Assembly (NCBI GenBank): GCA_946478915.1
Contig: CAMLER010000019.1
Location: forward strand, 1-17,671
Source: an uncultured Chryseolinea sp.
GTDB lineage: Bacteria; Bacteroidota; Bacteroidia; Cytophagales; Cyclobacteriaceae
Length of the DNA: 17,671 nt
Direction: 5' to 3'
Positions within the stretch are counted from its first letter, which is position 1. Each line of letters begins with the position of its first letter. Positions 7,639-15,448 of the stretch are shown piece by piece. The translations under genes and the position numbers were made by a program. The notes beneath the pieces were generated by a model. It did no database searches, was not told the DNA's origin, and saw only the letters and a program-made list of their open reading frames with translations.

Positions 7639-9009
7639 TTAAATCGATTTGCTGAACACATTGCTAACCGCATTGTTATGTTCTATCTGCCGACGATCAA
7701 AAACATTGCAAACATTCCTGATAAAAGCTCGCCCATTCTCGCTGATACACAATCCGCCTTCTCTACGAACCAATATTCCTTCGTTAATGAAATCCTTGAT
7801 AGCTACAGTCTGGCGTTCATCCCAATTACCGAATAGGGCGGAATCGACTACACCCTGACATGCGATTGCCAATATCCCTTTTTTTATCCGAAGGTCTTCG
7901 TCGCTTTGCATATGACCCTTTACAACGGCCAGGCTGTTGTTTTGCAAAGCCGAGGCGTAATCTTCTACTTTCTTGATATTTTGCGCATAGGCATATTTAG
8001 CGTCACTGATTGCTGAACATCCAAGTCCGATCAGTAGCTCGGTCTCACTGGTAGTGTACCCCATAAAATTACGATGAAGCCTGCCACTCGCATAAGCTTC
8101 ATACAGTGAGTCATGTGGTAAAGCAAAATGATCCATGCCCACATCGCAATAGTCATCTGATTTGAGGACTTCCCGACCAGTCTCATATAGAAGGCGTTTA
8201 ATAACATCAGAGGGCAGATCTGCATCTTCATATCCGCGTTGTCCCGGCCGAAGCCATGGCACATGGGCATAGCTATAAAACGAAACCCGGTCTGGTCTCA
8301 ATGACAGCACTTTCTCGAAAGTGTTTTTCACGGTTGACTGTGTTTGAAAGGGAAGTCCATAAATAAGGTCGAAGCTAATGGACTGGTAACCAATGGATCG
8401 TGCCTGGTTAGTGACGCGTTCAAGATTTTCAAAAGGCTGAACTCTGTTTATTGTTCTTTGTACCTTTTCGTCAAGGTCCTGAACGCCAAAGCTTACACGG
8501 GAAAATCCCAGGTCATACAAGGTTTCGAGGTGCAGCTGGCTTGTATTGTTGGGATGACCTTCGAAACTGAATTCATGGTTTGGGTGTATCTCCGTCCCTT
8601 CAAGCAGATATGAAATTAACCATCGTAAATTTTCAGAGCTGAAGAATGTTGGTGTACCACCACCCAGGTGCAACTCCCGAATTATCGGTGTGTCCCCAAA
8701 TATAGCGCGATACATTTCCCACTCTTTTAAGAGTGAACGAATGTAATTGATTTCAACGCTATGGTTTTTAGTGATACGTGTATTGCAGGCACAATAGGTA
8801 CAAAGACTTTCGCAGAACGGCAGATGGATATAAAGACTTATTCCTTTGGTTTCATTCGTTTCTTTGAAAACCTTTTTAACAGAATTCACCCATTTTTCTG
8901 AGGTGAATTCGCTGTTATTCCAGTAAGGCATCGTGGGATAGCTCGTGTATCTTGGCACTGGCACATCATATTTCCTGAATAGCGCATGCTGATCTGAATG
9001 CTTTGTCAT
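7639..9009 (-). CDS. hemN: Oxygen-independent coproporphyrinogen III dehydrogenase HemN
   Basis: This 456-residue radical SAM enzyme converts coproporphyrinogen III to protoporphyrinogen IX without O2, the anaerobic haem step. The N-terminus has VPRYTSYPTMPYW (18-30). The cluster motif C66-x3-C70-x2-C73-x-C75 contains the extra cysteine typical of true HemN as opposed to the HemW homologues, and LGGGTPTF lies near 115. The C-terminal HemN domain is present, and length fits the family. Haem demand by cytochromes c, the NOR and a haem-copper oxidase explains its place here. Two Fnr-type operators precede it, and the predicted transcription start falls on or next to the ATG. The YTSYPT motif so near the N-terminus rules out a later start codon. 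Confidence 0.95.
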   Translation of the reverse strand: MTKHSDQHALFRKYDVPVPRYTSYPTMPYWNNSEFTSEKWVNSVKKVFKETNETKGISLYIHLPFCESLCTYCACNTRITKNHSVEINYIRSLLKEWEMYRAIFGDTPIIRELHLGGGTPTFFSSENLRWLISYLLEGTEIHPNHEFSFEGHPNNTSQLHLETLYDLGFSRVSFGVQDLDEKVQRTINRVQPFENLERVTNQARSIGYQSISFDLIYGLPFQTQSTVKNTFEKVLSLRPDRVSFYSYAHVPWLRPGQRGYEDADLPSDVIKRLLYETGREVLKSDDYCDVGMDHFALPHDSLYEAYASGRLHRNFMGYTTSETELLIGLGCSAISDAKYAYAQNIKKVEDYASALQNNSLAVVKGHMQSDEDLRIKKGILAIACQGVVDSALFGNWDERQTVAIKDFINEGILVRREGGLCISENGRAFIRNVCNVFDRRQIEHNNAVSNVFSKSI

Positions 9010-9013
9010 AAAG

Positions 9014-9078
9014 CAAAGTAGGTGCTGAATTGTCTGGGGCGGTATGAGTCAGATCACACTGCAGACTGATTTTTGTCA
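9014..9078 (-). promoter_or_regulatory. Tandem Fnr-type operators and -7 box of hemN
   Basis: The proximal site TGAGtcagATCA (9045-9056) and the distal site TGATttttGTCA (9067-9078) are exactly 22 bp apart. On the minus strand TACTTTG (9014-9020) is a -7-like box 33.5 bp from the proximal centre. The inferred start is about 9009, the first base of the hemN ATG, which predicts an almost leaderless mRNA. The proximal site matches the norB site at 11 of 12 positions. Confidence 0.65.
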
Positions 9079-9087
9079 CTCATTACC

Positions 9088-9258
9088 CTACTTTTCTTTC
9101 GCAGTCTCGTCACCCGTCTTTTTGTCGTCAAAAAGCATTCTTACGGAGGGTGTGTATGTGTCATCGAACTGGCCACTCTTCATATTCCAAAAGAAGATAG
9201 TCAGAAACAATATTGCGATCGATAAACTAATCAAGATTAATCCTACGATGATTGCCAT
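9088..9258 (-). CDS. ccoS: CcoS, cbb3-type cytochrome oxidase maturation protein
   Basis: This 56-residue protein has one N-terminal membrane helix (about 2-24), then the diagnostic CcoS/FixS block KSGQFDDTYTPSVRMLFDD (27-45) and a charged tail. CcoS is needed for haem and copper insertion into cbb3 oxidases in Rhodobacter and relatives. The ATG lies 2 bp after the CoA-transferase stop, so it is the last gene of the usp-ccoI-CoA-transferase-ccoS operon. It is short and easy to miss. The structural genes ccoN, ccoO and ccoP are not in the window. Confidence 0.92.
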   Translation of the reverse strand: MAIIVGLILISLSIAILFLTIFFWNMKSGQFDDTYTPSVRMLFDDKKTGDETAKEK

Positions 9259-9260
9259 GG

Positions 9261-10553
9261 TCAGTATACGGTTCGTTCAAATTCATACGATCGAAAGCGT
9301 TCGAAAGCAGCCCGCTCCAGCACTTCCCGTTGGTTCGGGTGTGCGATTTCAATCAGGGCCTTTGCGCGCTGCCGCATATTCTTTCCATAAAGATAAGCCA
9401 CGCCGTATTCGGTAACAATATAATGCGCATGTCCCCGGGTAGTAACGACACCCGCTCCGGGTTTGAGAGAAGCTACTATACGTGAAATACCCTTTGCAGT
9501 AGTGGATGGTAATGCAATTATTGGTTTGCCGCCTTCCGACAGCGAGGCACCGCGCACAAAATCCATTTGACCGCCAACACCGGAATAATGATAGGTTCCG
9601 ATAGAATCTGAGCAAATTTGTCCGGTGATATCCACTTCAATAGCGCTGTTGATCGCCGTTACTTTTGGATTCGTACGTATCACTGCGGTATCATTAACGT
9701 AGTCGATAGCCAGGGCCACGACCGAAGGATTATCGTCAACAAAATCATAAAGTTTGCGGCTGCCCAGCAAAAAAGATGTCACTGTCTTTCCCCGATGTTT
9801 CTTTTTGTGCTGATTGGTTACAATACCTTTTTCGATCAATGGAATAATACCATCTGAAAACATTTCTGTATGGATTCCCAGTTCTTTGTGATTCGTGAGG
9901 CTGGCAAGTACAGCATCAGGTATCGACCCAATACCCATTTGAAGTGTGGCGTGATCTTCTACCAATTCAGCGCAATGCGATGCAATCCGCATGGAGATCT
10001 CGTTCGGTTCGCCACTCGTTACCTCCGGCAACTCGTCTTCAGTAAATACAACGGCATCAAATGCAGTTGCTTTTATCATTCCGTCGCCTAACGTTCTGGG
10101 CATACGCGGATTGACCTGGGCTATCACATACTTCGCAGCCTTTACCGCGCTGGCAGCGATGTCAACCGAAGTACCCATTGAGCAGTATCCGTGTTTATCC
10201 GGAGGACTTACGTGTATGAGGGCGACATCCAGCGGAAGAATTCCTCTTCGGAAAAGGATCGGAATCTCACTTAGGAAAATTGGAACGTAATCTCCCCTGC
10301 CATCATTAACTGCTTCGCGGATATTTTGGGAGACGAACAAAGAATTTATCCTGAAACTGTCTTTGTATTTTTTATCTGCAATTACTGCATCGCCTTGCAA
10401 ACTTATGCTTACAATTTCCACGTTCCATAACTCCGAAGCTCTTTCTGCCAGTTTCTTCAGCAGGAAATGCGGCGTGGCCGCCCCGCCATGAACGAATACC
10501 CTGTGACCTGGTTTAATAGCCCTTAATGCTTCTTCAGCTGATATATAATTCAT
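9261..10553 (-). CDS. Acetyl-CoA hydrolase/transferase family, 4-hydroxybutyrate CoA-transferase-like
   Basis: This 430-residue class I CoA-transferase moves CoA between an acyl-CoA and a free acid in the cytoplasm. The N-terminal domain begins with SAEEAL and GHRVFVHGGAATP (16-28). Family motifs include HVSPPDKHGYCSMG (114-127), MGIGSIPDAVL (206-216) and the catalytic glutamate E230 in IHTEMFSDG. The C-terminal block GHAHYIVTEYGVAYLYGK is also present. Its size and IHTE motif match the 4-hydroxybutyrate/acetate and butyrate/acetate CoA-transferase group better than the larger acetyl-CoA hydrolases, but substrate cannot be fixed from sequence alone. It sits between ccoI (11 bp gap) and ccoS (2 bp gap), in an operon otherwise devoted to oxidase maturation, which is unusual. 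Reversible CoA transfer during low-oxygen carbon overflow is a possible role. Confidence 0.85.
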   Translation of the reverse strand: MNYISAEEALRAIKPGHRVFVHGGAATPHFLLKKLAERASELWNVEIVSISLQGDAVIADKKYKDSFRINSLFVSQNIREAVNDGRGDYVPIFLSEIPILFRRGILPLDVALIHVSPPDKHGYCSMGTSVDIAASAVKAAKYVIAQVNPRMPRTLGDGMIKATAFDAVVFTEDELPEVTSGEPNEISMRIASHCAELVEDHATLQMGIGSIPDAVLASLTNHKELGIHTEMFSDGIIPLIEKGIVTNQHKKKHRGKTVTSFLLGSRKLYDFVDDNPSVVALAIDYVNDTAVIRTNPKVTAINSAIEVDITGQICSDSIGTYHYSGVGGQMDFVRGASLSEGGKPIIALPSTTAKGISRIVASLKPGAGVVTTRGHAHYIVTEYGVAYLYGKNMRQRAKALIEIAHPNQREVLERAAFERFRSYEFERTVY

Positions 10554-10564
10554 ACCGATAGTAT

Positions 10565-12955
10565 TTAGATTTTTAATTTATGTTTTGCGACGAAATTTAC
10601 GGCAGCAGACGAAAATCCCACAACGCTGATACTACTGATCGGCATCAATATGGCTGCGATCAGTGGCGTAAGATTTCCCGTTACTGCAAAGCTCAAAGCA
10701 ACGGCGTTATAAAAGAACGAAAGAGCGAAAGCAATTCTTAATATAACAGACGATGCCCTGGCAAGTTCAAGATATTTGTCCAGCATTGGGAGTTTGTCGC
10801 CCAACAAAATGCCATCGCATGCCGGTGTAAATACGCCGGTGTTATCCGTAACCGAGAGGCCAACATCGCTTTGTTTTAACGCACCGGCATCGTTTAAACC
10901 ATCTCCAATCATCATGACCTTTCCGCCCTCATGCTGAATATGCTTCACATAATTGAGTTTATCGTGAGGAGATTGATTAAACAGCATGCCTGCCGACTTG
11001 GGAAAAACTGATTGCATCAATGACTTTTCTGAATCATTGTCCCCCGAAATTAAGCTGATTTTTTTATTACCCAATCGGCCCATCATGGTACTTAAACCAT
11101 TTCTGATCGAGTTCCTTACGGTATAGTATCCTGCGACGTCGCCGTTGACTGACACGAAAACGGATGCCACCGACGCTGGGATAGAAAGATTGGATCCGAC
11201 GAACGCTGCAGATCCTATTTTAATCTCTACACCATTGATGGTTCCCTCAATACCTTTTCCCGGTAGTTCCTTGAAGGATGTCACATGTTCAACAGCGTGG
11301 CCCACAATACTTTTTGAGATGATAGTGCTTAGCGGGTGGGTTGAGAATGCGGTCAATGTCTTTACCATACTGACCTCGTTTGGATTCAAAAATCCATAAA
11401 ACGTTACCTCTGGATTTTCGCCATGGGTGATGGTCCCCGTCTTGTCGAAAACAACGTGATTTATAGACGCCATTCTCTCGATGATATCCGCATTTTTCAG
11501 GTAAAGTTGATGCCTTCCGAATACGCGAAGCATGCTGCCATAAGTGAAAGGAGCAGTTAACGCCAAGGCACAAGGGCAGGCCACCATAAGTACAGATGTC
11601 AGGACAAGCCATACCTGAGAAACATCGTGTCGGTACCAGAAGATGAAGGTAGCGAAGGCAATTGCTAATACTACCCAGGTAAACCGTCGAGCAGCTTTGT
11701 CAATGACTCTTCTGTACTTACTTTCATTTATTTTTGAAAACGCGTCGTTATTCCATAGACTCGTAAGGTGACTCTGGGAGATTTTTTTCTCCACAACTAA
11801 ATTAACTGGCGTGCCTATGACTCTGCCGCCCGCATACACCAGGTCTCCCTTTACTGCTTTTACCGGCTTTGCTTCGCCTGTAACGAAACTATAGTCAATG
11901 TATGCAGTTTCGCTGGACAATAATGAATCGGCTGGAACGATTTCCATATTGCGAATTTGAATTATATCGCCTCGCTTCAGTTCATATATGACTACTGGTT
12001 TCGTCTTTCCGTTTCTTATGCGTTTAACGGCTAGCGGAAAATAGGAAGTGTAATCGCGATCGAATGAAAGGCTTTCATATGTCTTGCTTTGAAACCATCG
12101 TCCGATAAGCAGAAAAAAAATCAAACCCGCTAAAGAGTCGAGATAGCCGGGACCTGTTGCCGTAAGGATATCGTATGTGCTTCGGCCGAAAAGCGCAATC
12201 AAACCTGCCGCAATTGGGACATCGATATTAATCTGGCGGTCAGTAAAACTTCGCCAGGCATTTCTGAGGTAGTCAAATCCGCTATAAAAAAATACAGGTA
12301 ATGATAATGCAAGATTTAAGAAAGAAAACGTGCGCAATAGATTTCGGTCGGAATCATCCAGACCCAGGTATTCTGGAAAACTGAACAGCATAATATTTCC
12401 AAAACAAAACCCGGCGATACCAAGCTTTAAAATCAGGTTGTTATCAACAGGTCTTTTGCTTTCTTTTTCACTCTCGAGATTGATTTGAGGTGCGTACCCA
12501 ACCCGCGCCAACGTACCGGCTATTGATGATAGTGAAATTACCGAGGGGTTAAACTCAATGTCGATACTTTTCCGCGCGAAGTTTACCCTCGACCTTAAGA
12601 CCCCCTGTCCAAGCTTATATAGATTCTCCAACAACCAAATACAGGAAATGCAATGTACTCCGGGAATATAAAATGAAACTCTGGCGAAACTATCTGAATC
12701 GAAGGTGAGCAGTTTCTGACGAATCTCCTTATCGTCCAGATATGCGAACGCATGGTCCGTTGCGCTTTCCGTTCGATTCCCCGGATTATTCTCCAGAGCA
12801 TAATATTCACAAAGATCGTTGGTGTTTAAAATTTCGAAGACTGCCTTACAGCCCTGACAACAAAAAGCCTTGTCGTTTTCCCAGAGAATTTCATCACACG
12901 GCTGGCCACAATGGTAGCATGATATGGCGATATGGGTGTCACGAGCGGCCGTCAT
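10565..12955 (-). CDS. ccoI: CcoI/FixI, P1B-type copper-transporting ATPase
   Basis: This is a 796-residue heavy-metal P-type ATPase that exports Cu(I) for oxidase assembly. The N-terminal cysteine-rich module (C13, C16, C20, C32, C33, C36) is typical of FixI/CcoI-type pumps. An HMA domain with GVHCISC (C102, C105) follows. The actuator has TGE at 359-361, the channel has CPC at 460-462, the phosphorylation site is D504 in DKTGT, the HP pair is H540-P541 and the hinge is GDGLND (684-689). Together these indicate an intact pump. It starts 2 bp after the usp gene and is followed by the CoA-transferase and ccoS. CcoI normally supplies CuB of the cbb3 oxidase; copper for NosZ from the same pump is possible but unproven. 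Confidence 0.93.
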   Translation of the reverse strand: MTAARDTHIAISCYHCGQPCDEILWENDKAFCCQGCKAVFEILNTNDLCEYYALENNPGNRTESATDHAFAYLDDKEIRQKLLTFDSDSFARVSFYIPGVHCISCIWLLENLYKLGQGVLRSRVNFARKSIDIEFNPSVISLSSIAGTLARVGYAPQINLESEKESKRPVDNNLILKLGIAGFCFGNIMLFSFPEYLGLDDSDRNLLRTFSFLNLALSLPVFFYSGFDYLRNAWRSFTDRQINIDVPIAAGLIALFGRSTYDILTATGPGYLDSLAGLIFFLLIGRWFQSKTYESLSFDRDYTSYFPLAVKRIRNGKTKPVVIYELKRGDIIQIRNMEIVPADSLLSSETAYIDYSFVTGEAKPVKAVKGDLVYAGGRVIGTPVNLVVEKKISQSHLTSLWNNDAFSKINESKYRRVIDKAARRFTWVVLAIAFATFIFWYRHDVSQVWLVLTSVLMVACPCALALTAPFTYGSMLRVFGRHQLYLKNADIIERMASINHVVFDKTGTITHGENPEVTFYGFLNPNEVSMVKTLTAFSTHPLSTIISKSIVGHAVEHVTSFKELPGKGIEGTINGVEIKIGSAAFVGSNLSIPASVASVFVSVNGDVAGYYTVRNSIRNGLSTMMGRLGNKKISLISGDNDSEKSLMQSVFPKSAGMLFNQSPHDKLNYVKHIQHEGGKVMMIGDGLNDAGALKQSDVGLSVTDNTGVFTPACDGILLGDKLPMLDKYLELARASSVILRIAFALSFFYNAVALSFAVTGNLTPLIAAILMPISSISVVGFSSAAVNFVAKHKLKI

Positions 12956-12957
12956 AT

Positions 12958-13806
12958 TTATAATGAATCCTCGTTGCTAAGGGCATAAGTCCATATAGGA
13001 CTTTCAGTGTGGTTTGCTACATCTTCGGCAACACTTCCATTCAAGAGACGAGTAAAGCCTTTTCTACCATGAGTGCCCATCGCAATGAGATCTCCTCCAA
13101 TAAATTCGTTAAAATGAATTATACCATCTTCCTCATTTGGATGATTGAAAATGTTCAGTGTGTATTGCTTTAATCCAAAATGCTTTGCAAATACTTCCAG
13201 TTTTTGCTGGGTCACCGCGTCGGAAGTGAAATTGATTGGGGTATTAATCCATACGACATGCAGCCGGGCCTGAAAGAAATTTTGGAGGGCTTTTACTTTA
13301 TCTATCAGCGCCGACTGATTTTCTGTCTCAAGGGTGTTGGGGAAGATAATATTTTTTATGGCGCGTTTCCGATACTTTTTCGTCACGAGCACTGGAATTG
13401 GCGATCTTCGAATCATCTTCTCTGCATTAGAGCCGATGACGTATTCACGAAGACCACTGGCTCCATGGGAGCCCATGACAACAAGATCAAAGTTTTCGTC
13501 GTTGATCAGTCCCAGCAAAGTCTTTGAGGGCGATCCGAAAAGGACGTCCCAGGAAACGCTTACGCCTTCCTGCCCATATTTGTCCGTTAGCTTCTTAAAC
13601 CGTTTTGCAGCCTTCTCTCGCAACTCTTTTAACAGTTCCTTTTCGAAATTGAGCGTAGGCATCAGCAAAGTTTCATGCAGTACTGGAAGCTCTATCACGT
13701 GGATAAGATAGATTTTGCCTTTCGAGCGTTCTGCAAGGTCCAATGCAGATCTGAAAGCACTTATTGCGGGCTGAGAAAAGTCGAATGGAACAAGAATTTT
13801 TTTCAT
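12958..13806 (-). CDS. Tandem-domain universal stress protein
   Basis: This 282-residue cytoplasmic protein has two UspA domains. The first begins KILVPFDFS and ends with the nucleotide-binding motif G-x2-G-x9-GS (GSHGASGLREYVIGS). The second ends with GTHGRKGFTRLLNGS, the same pattern intact. Both halves should bind ATP. It is the first gene of the operon that continues with ccoI (2 bp gap), the CoA-transferase and ccoS, and has the best promoter of the window: tandem Fnr-type operators and a perfect -7 box. Usp proteins are often induced under low oxygen. The molecular target is unknown. Confidence 0.9.
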   Translation of the reverse strand: MKKILVPFDFSQPAISAFRSALDLAERSKGKIYLIHVIELPVLHETLLMPTLNFEKELLKELREKAAKRFKKLTDKYGQEGVSVSWDVLFGSPSKTLLGLINDENFDLVVMGSHGASGLREYVIGSNAEKMIRRSPIPVLVTKKYRKRAIKNIIFPNTLETENQSALIDKVKALQNFFQARLHVVWINTPINFTSDAVTQQKLEVFAKHFGLKQYTLNIFNHPNEEDGIIHFNEFIGGDLIAMGTHGRKGFTRLLNGSVAEDVANHTESPIWTYALSNEDSL

Positions 13807-13824
13807 CTAAGGCAATTTATTTCT

Positions 13825-13889
13825 CAAAAATATCGTCCCGGGCCATAAGGGCGTTTGATCCAGGTCAGCCACTAAACTGATTTATGTCA
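13825..13889 (-). promoter_or_regulatory. Tandem Fnr-type operators and perfect -7 box of the usp-ccoI operon
   Basis: The proximal site TGATccagGTCA (13856-13867) and distal site TGATttatGTCA (13878-13889) are exactly 22 bp apart. On the minus strand TATTTTTG (13825-13832) matches TAnnTTTG fully and is 33 bp from the proximal centre. The inferred start is about 13820, giving a 14-nt leader without a Shine-Dalgarno motif. Confidence 0.7.
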
Positions 13890-13992
13890 GTGAAGCCAAA
13901 ATACCATGGAATCGCTTTCTTTCTGCTCGGCTACCATATTTATGCGAAGATTATTAGAAAGGCTGATGTAGATCCTTTTCGGCAGAAATGTG

Positions 13993-14000
13993 TATACTTG
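13993..14000 (+). promoter_or_regulatory. Possible -7 box of the beta-CASP gene
   Basis: TATACTTG has one mismatch to TAnnTTTG and would start transcription near 14005, about 40 nt before the ATG. No clear -33 element is seen. A near-dyad TGATgtagATCC (13964-13975) lies 27 bp away, which does not fit the 33-bp spacing of the other promoters. Confidence 0.3.
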
Positions 14001-14045
14001 ATGCAATCTGGCATTAGGCGCCGATATATTCACAAATAGAAATCA

Positions 14046-15443
14046 ATGAACGTTAAAGTAAAGTTTTTAGGTGGTGCAGGTTCGGTAACGGGATCCAAAT
14101 TCCTGCTTGATATCGGCGACTTCAGGCTGTTATTTGATTGCGGGCTTTTCCAGGGCCTCAAAGAATTCCGTCTGAGAAACTGGGAGATTTTTCCGATTGA
14201 CGTGACAACGATTCATGCCGTCGTTGTCAGTCATGCGCATATTGACCATACAGGCTATCTGCCCAGGCTTATCAAGGAAGGATTCAAAGGGCCAATTTAC
14301 TGTACTCATCCAACGGCCGACCTAATGGAACTGATGCTTTTGGATTCAGCAAAGCTTCAGGAGGAGGAAGCCGCTTATGCTAACGCTCACAAGTATTCTA
14401 AGCATGAAAACCCACTTCCGCTATACACAACACAGGACGCTCAGCAGGTATTTGGGCTGATCAAAGAGTTTCATTATGATGAGACGGTTCAAGTGAATGA
14501 ACAAATAAGTCTTGTTTTCAGAAACGCCGGACATTTATTGGGTGCGGCCATCACTGAATTATTTATAAAAGGTGATTCACAAACAAAGAAGATTGTTTTC
14601 TCAGGAGACCTTGGCAGAAACGAAGACATAATGCTCAAACCTCCCACGATTGTTAATTCTGCAGATATACTATTCGTTGAATCCACCTATGGCAATAAGT
14701 CTAACCCGGGCGGCGATCCGGCCACCGAACTTGCCCGGATTGTAAATCTCACCTTTGAAAATGGTGGGGTGCTGCTCATTCCGGCGTTTGCAGTCGGTCG
14801 CACGCAGAGCCTATTGTATCATCTTCACTTGCTTATGCAGGAGGACCGCATCCCCGATGTCCCGGTTTACATTGATAGCCCAATGGCTACATCGGCTACA
14901 TACCTGTATTATAAATTCCCGAAGTACCATAAAGTAAGATTCAATCAATCGGAGTTTGCCAGGCAGCTGGAAACGAATATGTTGGTGTTTGTAAAAAACT
15001 CCAAACACTCAAAAACATTGAATGAAATAAAACGAAATGCGATCATTATTTCTTCAAGCGGGATGATGACCGGCGGACGAATACTACATCATATGTACCA
15101 CCGGTTAAGGAACAAACAAGATACCTTGCTCATATCGGGATATCAGGCAATCGGCACACGCGGCCGTAGGCTGGTTGATAAGGAACCGACGATAAGAATT
15201 TTTGGCGAAGAGGTGCCGGTTAATTGTCGCGTTGAAAATATGACTTCTTTTTCAGGACATGCTGATCGCGATGAATTATTTGCATGGCTTACAAATTTTA
15301 AAGAGAAGCCGAAGCTAACGTTTACCGTCCACGGCGAGGAGCCAACTCTTTCCCGATATGCAGAGGCTATTCGTGATCGGATGGGTTGGAATGTGATGGT
15401 GCCGACATATTTAGAGTCAGTTGAACTCTTCAACGGCATTTAG
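14046..15443 (+). CDS. MBL-fold, beta-CASP RNase-like metallohydrolase
   Basis: This 465-residue protein begins with LGGAGSVTGSKFLLD and has the metallo-beta-lactamase motif HAHIDH (63-68), then GHLLGAA with H163, and SGDLGR with D188. The beta-CASP insertion starts at about VESTYGN (211-217). It closes with SSGMMTGGR (337-345), the GHAD motif (404-407) and H429 in TVHGE. This is the CPSF73/YSH1-like bacterial family of predicted RNA-processing nucleases, in the same fold group as RNase J but without its extra C-terminal domain. All metal ligands are present, so activity is likely, though the substrate is unknown. It is the only plus-strand gene. It is divergent from one usp operon and convergent with the second usp, whose stop lies 5 bp away. 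Confidence 0.9.
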   Translation: MNVKVKFLGGAGSVTGSKFLLDIGDFRLLFDCGLFQGLKEFRLRNWEIFPIDVTTIHAVVVSHAHIDHTGYLPRLIKEGFKGPIYCTHPTADLMELMLLDSAKLQEEEAAYANAHKYSKHENPLPLYTTQDAQQVFGLIKEFHYDETVQVNEQISLVFRNAGHLLGAAITELFIKGDSQTKKIVFSGDLGRNEDIMLKPPTIVNSADILFVESTYGNKSNPGGDPATELARIVNLTFENGGVLLIPAFAVGRTQSLLYHLHLLMQEDRIPDVPVYIDSPMATSATYLYYKFPKYHKVRFNQSEFARQLETNMLVFVKNSKHSKTLNEIKRNAIIISSSGMMTGGRILHHMYHRLRNKQDTLLISGYQAIGTRGRRLVDKEPTIRIFGEEVPVNCRVENMTSFSGHADRDELFAWLTNFKEKPKLTFTVHGEEPTLSRYAEAIRDRMGWNVMVPTYLESVELFNGI

Positions 15444-15448
15444 CCATC

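Larger units (their letters stand above)
13807..14045. other. Divergent intergenic region
   Basis: This region separates the leftward usp-ccoI operon from the rightward beta-CASP gene. The left half holds the tandem operators and -7 box of the usp operon. The right half holds a weak -7-like box. No small gene or strong hairpin was seen. Confidence 0.5.

Noticed and set aside
8990..9001. TGATCTGAATGC, 10 of 12 to the norB/nos operator
   Set aside because: It is within the first codons of hemN, where codons for HSDQH explain it, and the second half-site is broken.
9044..9485. Open frames on the plus strand opposite ccoS and the CoA-transferase C-terminus
   Set aside because: They run antisense to ccoS and the CoA-transferase, whose protein motifs are clear. 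Their own translations show no recognisable domain.
10636..10647. A perfect TGAT-N4-ATCA dyad (TGATcggcATCA) on the ccoI 3' end
   Set aside because: It lies inside conserved coding sequence near the end of ccoI, with no gene start at the right distance. One such match is close to chance expectation for the window.
13964..13975. TGATgtagATCC as an Fnr-type site for the beta-CASP gene
   Set aside because: One base off the dyad and 27 bp from the only -7-like box, against about 33 bp in the four other promoters.
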